Assembly: GCA_029204225.1 (NCBI GenBank)
Contig: MU832056.1
Location: 1 to 64,000 of the forward strand
Direction: 5' to 3'
DNA from: Diphasiastrum complanatum
Lineage: Eukaryota > Streptophyta > Lycopodiopsida > Lycopodiales > Lycopodiaceae
Length of the DNA: 64,000 bases
The position numbers and the translations under genes were made by a program. The notes under the pieces are model-generated. The model ran no database searches. It was given only the letters and a program-made list of their open reading frames with translations, and was not told the DNA's origin. The stretch's first letter is position 1. Each line of letters begins with the position of its first letter. Of the stretch, positions 12,677 through 24,069 are shown piece by piece.

Positions 12677-12790
12677 GATTTTTTCTTGCATCCGCTGCTT
12701 TCACAAATGAATGAATGTGGGCAGTGATAGGGAGACTACTCATGCCCTATTTTACCCTAATGACACCCATGTGGCATGTCACACTCGACT

Positions 12791-12800
12791 CTTAGGGTTT
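12791..12800 (-). promoter_or_regulatory. Telo box upstream of BOP1
   Basis: Minus strand reads AAACCCTAAG about 115 bases upstream of the BOP1 start. The telo box (AAACCCTA) is a known promoter element of plant ribosomal-protein and ribosome-biogenesis genes, so it fits the gene. A shorter match (TTAGGGTA) lies near 12757-12764. No TATA box could be assigned with confidence. Confidence 0.55.
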
Positions 12801-13600
12801 GCCACCCAAGAGGCTAGATTGACTTTCAAAGTTTTTTTGTCCAAGGTTTAAGCCTCCCCCGAAAACCAAGAAGCACTCTTAGCATTTCTGGACCGTCTGT
12901 TGATTTGTGACTTGATTGAGCATCCCGAGTTCGGGACAATTAGGCTACATGATACGTGGCTTGTATGAGAGACCTCTAAGCCTATCTTAAAACAAGGTGA
13001 TCCATACATCATGAGCAACATTGCCTTATGTAAGGCATTCAAAATCACAAAAAAATTAAAAAATATACGAAGATTTCATTTTAGAAAAATTAAAAAAAAT
13101 TAAAATTATTTTATTTTTCAAACTCACTAGCTTTTAGCAAATCATCACAATAGCTTACTGCTACCACAACAAAGCTAACAAAATCACCAATTTTATGAAA
13201 TTGATTATTAATAGCAAGTTTGACCAAATTAACTTAAGTGTGTGAACTCTAGTTCAAGTAGTTGCTCAAAAATGAGTAGGAAATGAAGCTTTTTAGCTCT
13301 TAAACGCAAAGCAAAATTAGGGTTTCCAACTCAAGAAATGAACACGAGTCAATTTCTGATTTGATATTTTTCCTTTTCAGTCTAAATAAATGCCAAGGAG
13401 CCCGAACATTGAAGGCTTTGCTCAACATACGTATGTTGTAGCCCATTTCACCAATCACAAGGTTCCAATTTGAGATTTCTCAAAGCCTACATAGTGACTA
13501 TGTGCGAAGCGCAAGGGGCAAAGAGAGAAAGAAATCTCTGAATGATGGACAAAACACAATTTTTGCATTTTCATTGGGCCATGTGTGCCCAAAATTGCAA
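12801..13600. other. AT-rich intergenic sequence upstream of BOP1
   Basis: I see no gene here. A perfect palindrome CCCGAGTTCGGG lies near 12925. The AT-rich stretch 13040-13130 has no recognisable repeat. Confidence 0.5.
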
Positions 13601-13619
13601 GTCCTCTTCCAAGGATCAA

Positions 13620-13770
13620 ACTAGGATACCAAAACCAAGAGAACCAAAGGGAATAGATGGCGGATCAATCCAACCCAACCAAACCTAGATCAATCGGATC
13701 TAGCCCCCAAGCTATGGAAAGCTTGCCATGTCTCAATAGTGAAATGAGCACACTCCCCCTAGACTAGGCC
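13620..13770 (-). mobile_element. LTR end fragment, minus orientation
   Basis: Read on the minus strand this matches the plus-strand LTR end at 14360-14426 plus 15199-15273. Shared blocks are CACTATTGAGA-ATGGCAAG, TTGATCTAGGTTT, GCCATCTATTCC and GGTTCTCTTGGTTT. So the same LTR family occurs twice, in opposite orientations, about 0.6-1.6 kb apart. It is old and incomplete. Confidence 0.55.
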
Positions 13771-14359
13771 CTAGACTAGGAGTAAACGAGCACCTCACTG
13801 GGACATCAGTAGCCACATCAGCCACTTACCAATGAGACTTCCAGTCACATATAAATCCATCGTCAAGGGTTTTAGGCCTCCAAACCATTAATCATGATAT
13901 AATACTATGAGGGCCCCACCCCTCACAATCATAACTGTCATAACTGACTTACGGGTCTTAGTAGGGCCTCTGACCCCGGGATCAAAGATTTGTGGGCATG
14001 ACATTAATCCCCCCTTATTCAAGTTTTGTCCTCAAAACTTGAAGGCAAAAAAGTCCATCATAAGGCTCTCACCTTGCACCCAAAAATCAACTCAAACCAT
14101 ATACCCACGTAACCATATGATTACCTTTCATTTAGTTCATGAATCAAATCTCTTTTCGGGTTCAAATATATTTAGATAGCTACTTGATGATTATTCTTAA
14201 CACCTCATTGTGACACCTCAGCAGCCTAAATGGGCTATGTCAACCACTCCCCCTATGAGTCACAGATAGCACCATGCAAATCCACTATCAATAACTTTAG
14301 GCCTCCCTTTGGGGAGAGCTTGTATTAGTAGATGATAGCTACATGATGTTGGAGTGCCA

Positions 14360-15300
14360 TTGGAGTGCGCTCTCACTCTTTCCACTATTGAGATATGGCA
14401 AGTATTTCATAACTTGGGGCTAGATTTGACAAAATTTCCAACAAACACGTGTAGGAAATGATCCTCAAATGTGAATGATCTTATTAACCTTTATGATTAG
14501 CACACAAACTGATTCTAGATTGAATAGCAAGATCTAGTACAGAATTTAATGGCTTAATCACAATCTAGCATGCTAAGAATCAAAGAATGATAGCTTTGAT
14601 TACAAGAGAGAAAAAGTACAAGAATTTAGTGTATGAGCATAAGCCTCAACACGAGTTAGAGAGAGAAAGAGAGAGCAATATTCAAGCATAAGATAGTGTA
14701 GATCCAAAATGGCATGGAATAGCTTCAAAGCTTGGTTCTTCATCAAAGATTATGAGAATGTCTACACATATTTATGGAGTTTGAGGTAGCTCGAGGTAGA
14801 ACCACATCCATCTACCTTCCATCCACATCTAAAAGTGAAAACTAGAGTATTAGTGACATTTCTCACTTCTCATGCATATATTTCTACCTACTTCTACCAA
14901 GTGTCATTTTTCTAACTAGAATTGTACAAATCATCATGCATGTGTCCATTTCACTTTGTGCATGCCTTGCATGTCACTATGGATCACTTACAACAATTGC
15001 ATGTGATATGCCACGAGTTTCTACAAGCATATTAATGACATTTCTAAGTCTACAATCTATATGCAAGTTGTATACTACCAACTAGACTTGAGAAACCCAT
15101 ATAGATCGAGTTCCTTCTAGGCCAAATTTGGCATTTACATTATGAAACAACATACTTGCATAGTAAAAGTCAAGATAGATGATTTTTCATTTTTAACAAG
15201 ATCCAATTGATCTAGGTTTAGTTGAGTTGAATTGATCTGCCATCTATTCCTTCTGGTTCTCTTGGTTTCGGCATCAAGTGGTATCAGAGCCTAACTAGGC
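14360..15300 (+). mobile_element. LTR 3' end with tRNA-iMet primer site, split by a solo LTR
   Basis: The plus-strand LTR end (14360-14426, resuming at 15199-15273, ending GGCA) is followed by TGGTATCAGAGCC at 15279-15291. This is the standard plant LTR-retrotransposon primer-binding site for initiator tRNA-Met. No coding region follows, only repeat DNA, so the element is a broken fossil. Confidence 0.6.
14427..15198. mobile_element. Solo LTR-like insertion
   Basis: 772 bp starting TGACAAAATTTCC and ending CATTTTTAACA (TG...CA), flanked by AGATT and AGATC, a probable slightly diverged 5-bp target duplication. It interrupts sequence that is contiguous in the inverted copy at 13620-13770, which is what reveals it as an insertion. 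No coding region. Confidence 0.5.
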
Positions 15301-15419
15301 CAAATCAGCCACTTACCAATAAGTCGCTACCAATTCCACATAAATCCACCATCAAGGGTTTTAGGCCTCCAAACCATCAAATATGATATAATACCATGAG
15401 AGACATAGGATCATTGGAT

Positions 15420-16298
15420 AGCAATGGCCATCACTGTAGGATCTCAAGTATAGTGCATTGAAGAGAGCTTCACAATTGCTGAAGAGCGTTGATTGTTGAA
15501 GTATGCATGTATTGCTACTAAATTGTAGAGGAAACAAAGCTGAGTGTGTGTATTTTGTTTAATGTTTTTCGTTGCTAAATCTTCTGTAGCTTGTGTGTCT
15601 TGTGAGAATCATTGAGGGTGATCATATGGTAGTGAAGTTTGCTAGGGTTTCGATTTGGAGTGCAGTTGTTTTTTAGATTTTTTTTTTTTTTGTTTTTGAG
15701 TTTTGTGAAATAAATCTAGCTTTTCTGGTGTGCAAACTTGATTATTAGTGTTACATTTTTTAGGATTATGGTTCTAGGGACACAAGAGGTAAGAAAATGA
15801 GAATATGACAAACATAGACAAAAAAAAATTTGCAAATGCTTGTTGGCTGTTTTGAGAAACTCTATTTAAAAGTGGCAAGCAACTGGCAATCAAATAGACA
15901 TGTATATATAGTTGGATGCATGTCACTTAGACATATTCATGGAATAGAGCTTACACATGCATCAGAAAATGCTAAAAGTGGAACTTCATATCTCATCAAA
16001 GCATTCACATATCAACTCACATAGAGAGGTCAACAACATTGAGAAACACCACCCCCCCCCCCAAAAAAAATAATAATAATAAGTGCTAATATGCAATAAT
16101 TCACTAATCTAAGTCAGCCATGTATGCATTCAAAAGACAACCCCAATAGGGATTTGATCTTAAACAAAAATCGTGACACAAGTATATATATATCAACAAA
16201 AAAAACTTGAGATTTGTATATCATCACATTCGATAGAGGAATCCAGTCAAGTGTGGAGGAAGAGAGAGGTTAGAGGTAGAGCAAGTGTAGCTGAGGGG

Positions 16299-16334
<36 letters not shown>

Positions 16335-16740
16335 GACTGCGCTTAGTTCCTCTTGACAAAGCAAGACTAAAATATTTTGAAACCTTTATTCATATTCCAA
16401 CAAGGTAAAATATAGCTGAAAAGTAAAATACAATACTATAAAGCACCATAAAGCATAACCACTTATGAGGCGTCCAGTTGATACCTGCCACCATTTCACA
16501 AAACAAACCCACTCAAGCTAGTTTAGTGAGGAAGACATGTGTCATCATAGCTGAACGTCAGTTGTTATTCATGTCCAAAAGAAGTTATACTACCTCACAA
16601 CTTTAATTAGCATTTTAAATCATAGTCCAGTCTTCCCAAACAAACAATGTTTTAGCAATAGGCTCTTGCTGATCAGTTTATGAGCAGTTGGTCCACATTA
16701 GTTTATTTAGTATGAGTAGTTTTAACCATTTACGTTTTTC
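15420..16740. other. Intergenic, no gene seen; (AC)n at 16301-16333
   Basis: AT-rich sequence with homopolymer runs and one dinucleotide repeat. No coding region or transposon that I recognise. Confidence 0.5.
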
Positions 16741-16779
16741 TTAGCCGAAAGACTTGGTGTGGACACGTGTGCTAGTATT

Positions 16780-18262
16780 AGAGCAAATCCATGCTATGTT
16801 AACCCTAGTGACCCTTATAGAGCAAGATATGTCATGCACTATTGTCCATACTCCTGAGCATATCCATGCTTTCTAGTTGTATCTCACCAAAAGTCTAAAG
16901 TAACACTTATTAGGGTAGGGTTAAGTATTGCCATGATTGTTATACATAAATCACATAACAACTATGGTATAAGACACTGCTTCGGATAGACATGATTAAA
17001 TATTAGTAAGAGAATTCCAATGTTTTTACTAGGTATTAGGACAAAGTCGTGCCATTCTAATCCTTTCGTAAAAACTATGAATCTTACGCATATCCATGTT
17101 GTCTAAGACCATTTTATTGGAGTCCTTACTGTTTGGTTTTTGACAAGGATCTTATTTTAAGACTAGTTCATTCGATTTGCATGAAAGATCAGATGTGGTC
17201 TTATGTCATTTCTTTTTCTAGAAAAAAGGATTTGTGTTGAAGAGTAATATATATTTAAGATGTAAGGAACTGAACATATCGTGCTTGTTTATGCTGCGTA
17301 GGGTCTGCATATACTAAGAAATCGTACCTGAACGGTTGTAGACGTGGCTTCTTGAGAGGCTACCATTGTTTTTTATACGAATGGATTCTTTCTCTTTGGA
17401 TCATAAAAAACCAGAAAATAAACTTGCGAGCTCATAGTTGCGTTAAAGAGTTAAGGAAAAACGTCTATAAGATGTATATGGAGTGTGCTAAGTTACTTGC
17501 TTTATAAAGATTCAGTTGGTGCCATACCTTTTTTTTGAGATAGATAGAGCTTGGTTCGGATGTGAACCAAACCGTAGATAAAAGAGGCCGGAGGGATTAG
17601 ACGATGCTACATTATAAGACAATGATAGTTTAGTATCGTGAGACAAAAAGTATGAAAAAACGATTGAGAGTATCATTTCATTTTAAGATCAGAGATTATT
17701 AGTTGTGAGCCATAACGTATCCTTCCATCCATCATTGGATAGAAGAGGGTAGTTACATAGAAAGTATAAAAAAGGATTACTTTGGTTTGTTGTCCATCGC
17801 TGGGGGACAATAAGCCAGTGAATCTTATAAACTATCAGAGCAAAGAGAGTAGATGATCCTATTGTCCATCGCAGGACAGTAGGATGTTATATGTCAAGTA
17901 AGAGAAGTATAAGAAGGTTAATAGAGTTTGTTGTCCATCGCTGTGGACAACACACCAAACCAACCTTATCGATCATTCTTTATCATTATGAAAGAGATCC
18001 ATCTGTCTATCGTTGGACAATGGCTATGTTTTGTGTTGTAAAGAAGCCAACTAGCAGTGTTTGAAAGGGCCACTCCATCGTAAGCTTGAAAAAAGCTATC
18101 ATAAAGTTGAAAAGGTAGCAAGCAGATCATCGCTGCCGCCTGACATTGTGGAACCACATGAAGGGGTGTGTAAAGTGAATGATTGTCCATCGCTGCTTAG
18201 TGAGAAAGGATGGACGTGTTTCTACATTCTGAAATGCGCTAGATATGTCCATCGCTGGACTT
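16780..18262 (+). repeat. Periodic array of short hairpins (TGTCCATCGCTG...GGACA)
   Basis: The core CCATCG or a near match recurs near 17729, 17794, 17866, 17935, 18006, 18073, 18125, 18187 and 18249, a spacing of about 52-72 bp. Several cores sit in a perfect stem: TTGTCC/GGACAA at 17790-17810, TGTCC/GGACA at 17863-17878, GTTGTCC/GGACAAC at 17930-17951, CCAT...ATGG at 17999-18022. Further left, CCATGATTGTTAT at about 16931 pairs with ATAACAACTATGG at about 16963, and ATCCATG cores recur near 16787, 16860 and 17094. There is no long ORF. Function unknown. Confidence 0.65.
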
Positions 18263-18459
18263 CCATACTTCAAATCATAAAAGAACGACAGTTTTCTTGC
18301 AGAATGGAGGATCTGGACAAAAATTGGACTTTTCTGCGGTACAAGAATTTGTGGATAGGTCCAGAAATCATGGACGGCCAGATAAATCTAACTGCAGTAC
18401 TCGCGAAGTCTGACGGGGGGTGCTTTATGTCAAAATACTGATTTTTTTTTATATTTCTG

Positions 18460-18835
18460 AAAAAAGATAGAATTCGCAGAGGGTACAAAGAATTTGTTCT
18501 CACTGTGGACGATTTCATGGTATGATTGGCGAATTCTGATACTAAGGGTTTGCTGGCAGATGAAAAAAATAGTGAAAAATGTGATTTTCTGACAAAAACC
18601 AGGCAAAATATGTGAGATAGAATTCGTGGAGCTGCTGGAGGACTGATCTTTGATAGACCTAGCCTCAGTGAATCCGGTGAATTCTAAGACCCAGGTTTGG
18701 TTGGAAAACAGTGGATTTTGACGATATATCAGGGTGTTTTCATAGAATTTGAACAGTGTCAGAATTCGTGGAGGTGAAAAAATGGAAGATCAATGTCTAT
18801 TATGGCTACAGACAGACCGACGAATTCTGATATAC
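18460..18835 (+). repeat. Array of AGAATTCG / CGAATTCT inverted pairs, ~145-bp period
   Basis: AGAATTCG-type left arms at about 18471, 18621 and 18761 alternate with CGAATTCT-type right arms at about 18529, 18680 and 18821. Each pair is about 60 bp apart and forms a 9-10-bp stem. The intervening sequence shares GGTTGG-GAAAA, TGTGATTTTCTGAC-like and TGGAGG words, so these are three decayed tandem units of about 145 bp. It lies directly right of the hairpin array and left of a solo LTR, and may be non-coding sequence of a lost LTR element. Confidence 0.6.
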
Positions 18836-19063
18836 CTGGTTGGATGAAAAAAATGTCACTTTCAAAGAAAATGCCCAAGTTGACACTTTTGTTGCTTCAT
18901 CCCAGCTTGATAGGTTACTTCGCAGCTCATTGAGGACCTGGAGAGAAGGCTCGTGCTATGGTTTGAAGGTTAAAAAGCAAGCAAGCATACACACCAACAC
19001 GGAAGCGAAAAAACTAAAGGAAAAAAAGCTAGGTAAAAAAATCTTAAAAAGCGGGAACATCAA

Positions 19064-19891
19064 TGTTGGAAGTATTTCTAGTTTATGCGATGGCTAGATC
19101 TACTCACGGGTGTAGTATAATGTAGAGAGGATTGTCCACCTTTTAAGAATCTACCAAAGCTTTCAAAATGGAAATAAACAAACAAACCAAGGCTTTCCTA
19201 GCTGGTGCTCGATACGGAAATATAACTAGCTTGGCTAAGGCTTCCCAACTAACCAAGATTAACAAAATAATAAGACCTTGCTAAGGCGGTACCCAACTAG
19301 CAAGAAGATTAAACTACTTCTAATTTAACACCCTAAAGGGAGATAGGAATAATAGATTGTGGCTAACTAAGCAAATAGCGAATAAGAACATGCCACAATA
19401 TAGAAATCGATGAAAAGGAGACAAGAGGAGGCCCAAGCACCTTCCCTCAAGCTATGCACCTTTCCAAAGGGAACACAAGTGAAATAGCAAGATAATCTCA
19501 AGAGAGAGCAATTAGCACAATCTCAAAAGTGTTATTTACATGTCAAATACCTCTCCTTTTATGGCAAGGAGGGTCTTCCATAAGTATCCACTAACTTATG
19601 AGACTAACTTATTTCTAGCCATTCTAGAACTTCTAACTTAGGATTTAGAACTTCAAAGTTTCTAACTTAGGAAAACTTAAGACAAATATTTCTAATCTTA
19701 AGTTTCCTAAGTCTAAGTTCTAAATCTAAGTTTAAGCTATTTTATTATTATTTTAAGCTTCTCCTCATGGACTTACAAGACACATGCCATGGTGGAAGTT
19801 TTTTGATAGATACTCATATGGCTTACAAAACATGCCACGAACTTTTATTTATTTTTTTTTATTTTTCTCTGTGTTAGCACAGTTGCTAACA
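19064..19891 (-). mobile_element. Solo LTR, same family as the LTR element at 51126-53058
   Basis: On the minus strand it starts TGTTAGCAACTGTGCTAACA and ends ATACTTCCAACA, the same termini as the LTRs at 51-53 kb. The body also matches (TTTTATGGCAAGGAGGGTCT on the plus strand, the CTAACTTAGG-rich part, and the end block with CGATGGCTAGATCTACT). 828 bp, no internal region. A target duplication is not obvious. Formed by LTR-LTR recombination in the usual way; fairly old. Confidence 0.85.
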
Positions 19892-20765
19892 ACAACGTAA
19901 CACCGTTGCGTATCAAATGAGCAATGTTGTAGATTACCCAAAAAAGATTCTTGTTAAAATTTGGCACTTTTCAGTCTATTTTAAAAACATGTACATTATT
20001 ATTTATCCAAATAATTAAAAAACCTAAAATTTTTGATTAATTCAAATTGTGTATGAAATTGTGAACAAATACATTTTTTAACATGCAATAATAGAAAAAC
20101 TAAAATTCTTCAAATAAATTAAAACAAGTACCAAAATTCAAAACTCATAAAAATCTACATAAATTTAAAATTTTAACACTAAACAATCAACACAATTGTA
20201 AATAATGGGATACCTAATTAATATTAATTGAATCAAACATAAAGTTGTAAAATGAATTTGTCTTTTGTTAGTCTTATTCTTATCAATTTAGAAATTATCT
20301 TTCAGTTTGATTGTATTTAACACAATCATTAGAGGAAGAAGTAAAAGAATATGTTCATCACCTATATATAATGGGCAATGATAAAACATTTAATATTTAA
20401 TTCATCAGAATTTATAGCATAATTGTATCTATATTAGATATATTTTTTCAATTGAAATACATTTGTCTTGATTTCAAACATATCTTTTTTAGATTTATTA
20501 TATCAATTATTAAAATATAAACAAACCGAAATTCTAATCAGTATCAAAATTATCAATAAAAAACACAGGGTGATAGAAATGCATAATTGTTTTACTAGTT
20601 ATATATAATTTTATAAAACCAAAAGATTAAAACAGAATTGACAAAATAAATAAATTTCATCATACAAGAAACACACTCAAGATACACACAATTCACATTT
20701 TAAACATCTCATAGTAATTCTCAATTGATATTTGTACTCAAAATAAAGTTTATACATCCAAAATC
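19892..20765. other. Very AT-rich intergenic sequence
   Basis: No gene, no recognisable repeat. Confidence 0.5.
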
Positions 20766-20767
20766 TC

Positions 20768-21005
20768 GTCATCATTATGAGTTGGTCGAGGCTGACCATC
20801 GCCATCATGGTCACCATCACCAACATCAATATCTTCATCCTAGAGATTAGCAAAATCTCCAGGCTCGTCTTTAAGAGGAGGTTGTGGCTCTGGAAGCCAC
20901 CTGAACTTTCTAGCTGTCGTGGGCGAAAGATGCACCCACTTCATCATCAATGTTCGAAAGATCTTCAATGGCAACAACCCTTTGCACAATGAAGGCCGAC
21001 TGCAC
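20768..21005 (-). pseudogene. Degenerate coding scrap of unknown origin
   Basis: Minus-strand frames read AFIVQRVVAIEDLSNIDDE, then KFRWLPEPQPPLKDEPGDFA and an Asp/Gly-rich end closing NDDEILDV, with at least one frame change and a stop. Codon use is protein-like and it is GC-richer than its surroundings. It resembles the acidic C-terminal end of a transposase or other mobile gene, but I cannot assign a family. Confidence 0.35.
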
Positions 21006-24000
21006 AGAATCCTTCTCTACAGCTATACAATTTCTCTCTAATGCTATGATTTATCCAAAAAATCAAATTTTTTTACGTAAATTGCCTAGCAATTGAGAAA
21101 TCAGCTTAACTAGCTTTTACAGAAACTATATTCATGCATGAAATTTTTTCTGATCAAACTATTGTAACACACAGTACCATGTACACAGACATGCAATTGA
21201 TTCAATAAAGTATTTTCAACACTAGGAATGCACACTACTACTTTTCATACTGACATGCAATTAGAAAGTAAGCATAGGCTCAGTTCGAGTGATCGGTGCC
21301 TAAGCCTCCCACCACAAAATTGGGTGCATGAGGGCTCACATAACAAGAAATACTACCTATATTTTAGCTTGTATATAGTTTAGAGGTTTCAGATCCACTA
21401 TCAAGAGTTATTCATGCTCAAAAAACATTAAAAATACACTAAATATTCTACCTTTGTTCTTCCTAGAGTCATGGTGCGTTGACCTTGCTCCATACTTCGA
21501 CCATTTGCCTCTCTTACATTGAGCATTTCACATAATAGAAGCGAGAGATGGATGCTAGGGAAGCCAACGACCTATCTAGGCTCAATGGATAAAAGTTACT
21601 CTAGGGATAACATGTTGATCTTCCCCATGTTGGATGTTTTCTCTGGATGTTTAATTTGGTGGTAAGTATAGCTTGTTGTCCATGTTTTCTACATTTGCAG
21701 CCACTAGCAACCTACTGCCAAATTTTTGAGCATTTCTCAGATTTGTGAGACCTTCTACCACAACTATTGAACATATTTGCAAAATATTCTATTGCAAAAA
21801 CGACCTATTGTATGCTACTATAGCATTTTCCAGGCTACTAGTCACCTGCATCCCAAGAAAAGTGAGCACATTCTGGTGTATAGTATCTAATGAGTTTCCA
21901 TTAATTTTCTCAATTACATGACCTATAACAGTTGCATTGATAGGTTACTAACAGTACTTTTTGAATCCCAATAGACGCGATACTTTGACTACCTTCAGGC
22001 TTCTACAGATTGTGAACCAAGGCTAGATGCTTGGCATTTAAGTGAACGCTTGATGTTATTACCACATTGTATGCATTTTACTCCAATGGAAGAGCTTTGT
22101 ATTACATTTGCTAACCAGCACTAAATCACAACACTACCCACTGTTGCTTATCATATCCACGTTTAAGTCACCTGCATTTGTCGTACACTAAATACTACAT
22201 GGTTGGACTGACAGTGTGCTTTCCAAAACACATTATTTTAGGGTTTGTATACTGATTATTACCTTTGCTCGACCCTTTTGGTATGGTACAACAATCTGTG
22301 AGCCAACATTATGAGTTAGACGTTCTATGTTCTATTGTAAACGTGTTGCGTCTGATATCTATACCACAACACCTTTTCTGATAAGAAATGATCGTTTTCA
22401 AATGTTGAACTCTTTATAGAGATACAATTCTCCTACACCCTACACTACTGCTCTATGTGAGCTGCAAACTAGGATTGTAAGAATAGTCACCTGGATTGTT
22501 GTTCACCAAATACCTAGGTTTATCGCTTCTTTGTACAACATAACATTTGCAAAACATGGACTATCAAAGTGGCAAACACTTCTAAGGTATGCAACTAATA
22601 ATGGCACGCTTTTCAGTTAATTTGTAGCCAACGGCACAAGGTTTGTAATTATGACCTTTGTACACTACATTATGGAAGAAACAACCAAAAAATTGAAGAC
22701 TGCCACATCTTGTAATATGGTGAAGGCTCAAGATGAGATATTGACTCAAGTTGAATATTTGAATGCTTCTTTCTTTGATTTTGATTAGATATAGTCGACT
22801 TGCTTATGGCACAGTGATTTTCTTAAACAAGGAAAAAAAACTGGTAGGTCAACCATTGTTGACCAATCAACCTTTTTCCTCATTGTGTTTTACAGGTTGA
22901 TAGGTCAACCATCGACCTATATCAACCATTGTAGATCTATCAACCTTTTTCCTAGTTGTGTTTTACATGGTATGGCACAACATAAGTGCTCTTTAGAAGT
23001 CGTAAAGTGCAAGGGCATTGAGCTAGAGACATTCTCATGGGTTTCAATATTGTACTATATTAATTAGAATAGCTTTATCATGTCATTAGATGCTTAAATA
23101 ATACACCTTAGAATCTTATAATACAATCAAGATTAAAACGTGAAGTATCATAGATATATGATAGATTTTCACATTAGATTAGTCTCATAGTTTACTGATT
23201 TCAACAATCTCAATAACATACATACACAACTACTCTTTTGTCACAATGTTACCTTTTTACTCCAAAAGTCTACCTCAAATATTGTTGAAGAAAAATATAT
23301 AGAGAAGGATTGTGATGAATGAAAACTAGACAGACAAAATTGGCCACTACATGTTGCAAATCATAGAAAATGTATATAGATTAGATGCATGCATAATTAG
23401 GCCCCAAAGCTTTTTGGGAGGATTCATCATGTGTAATACTTGATGGCAAAAAGAACATTTCGCAAAGTTGAGTTCACATTTATGTAGACTAGAGGTAACA
23501 AGCCCATAGTTTATGTCTGTATAGCTTCATCATAAGTCCTACTACTGCATGTTAGCAAATGGTTGCACCCTATATTTCCATAACATGTAGAACTTTGCCA
23601 CTATTTTATTTGTTAAAACTCATATTAGGCTATAGGTCTTATACTTTCGATATGTATGGATTAAAGATATTTTCACAAAGATTACCACAATCAATCTTAA
23701 ACTTCAAAGGACTTGGATCAAGAATGCACAATCAAGGCATGAAAAGTCTAGACTCCATTGACAAGCACTTTGTTGTTTGAATAAGTTGCATAGATTGCTA
23801 TATGTAATTATGCATGTTGACTCTATTTAAACTAGTTCTTGAGCAAGTCCTCTGACAAGGAACTAATACCATGAACATTTTTCTCGTCAAACCACAAAGT
23901 TGATTACAAACTATTCTTATTCAAAATGTAGGCAACTGTCTGAAAACTCTTCAATCTCACAAACAAACTGTCTTGATGGACATTGGTTTTTCACACTTGT

Positions 24001-24060
24001 ATTGGCATGTCCCCTCTTGCAATCATTAGTTTGATAGATTGATTGAACATAAGCCTAAAA
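21006..24060. other. Intergenic, no gene seen; short local duplication at 22848-22970
   Basis: AT-rich. The only structure found is a pair of segments at 22848-22892 and 22893-22968 sharing ATCAACCTTTTTCC and TTGTGTTTTACA, with GGTCAACC/GGTTGA inverted words. Confidence 0.5.
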
Positions 24061-24069
24061 GTACCATTT

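Larger units (their letters stand above)
13800..15420. repeat. Three direct copies of a ~110-bp segment
   Basis: Segments at about 13800-13920, 14220-14315 and 15300-15410 share CAGCCACTTACCAATRAG, AAATCCAYCRTCAAGGGTTT and TAGGCCTCCAAACCAT (the middle one is most diverged). They border the LTR ends, so they are probably internal or flanking parts of the same old elements. Confidence 0.55.

Noticed and set aside
17720-18262. CRISPR-like array
   Set aside because: The repeated cores are imperfect, differ in length and spacing, and the setting is a plant nuclear genome; reported instead as a hairpin array.
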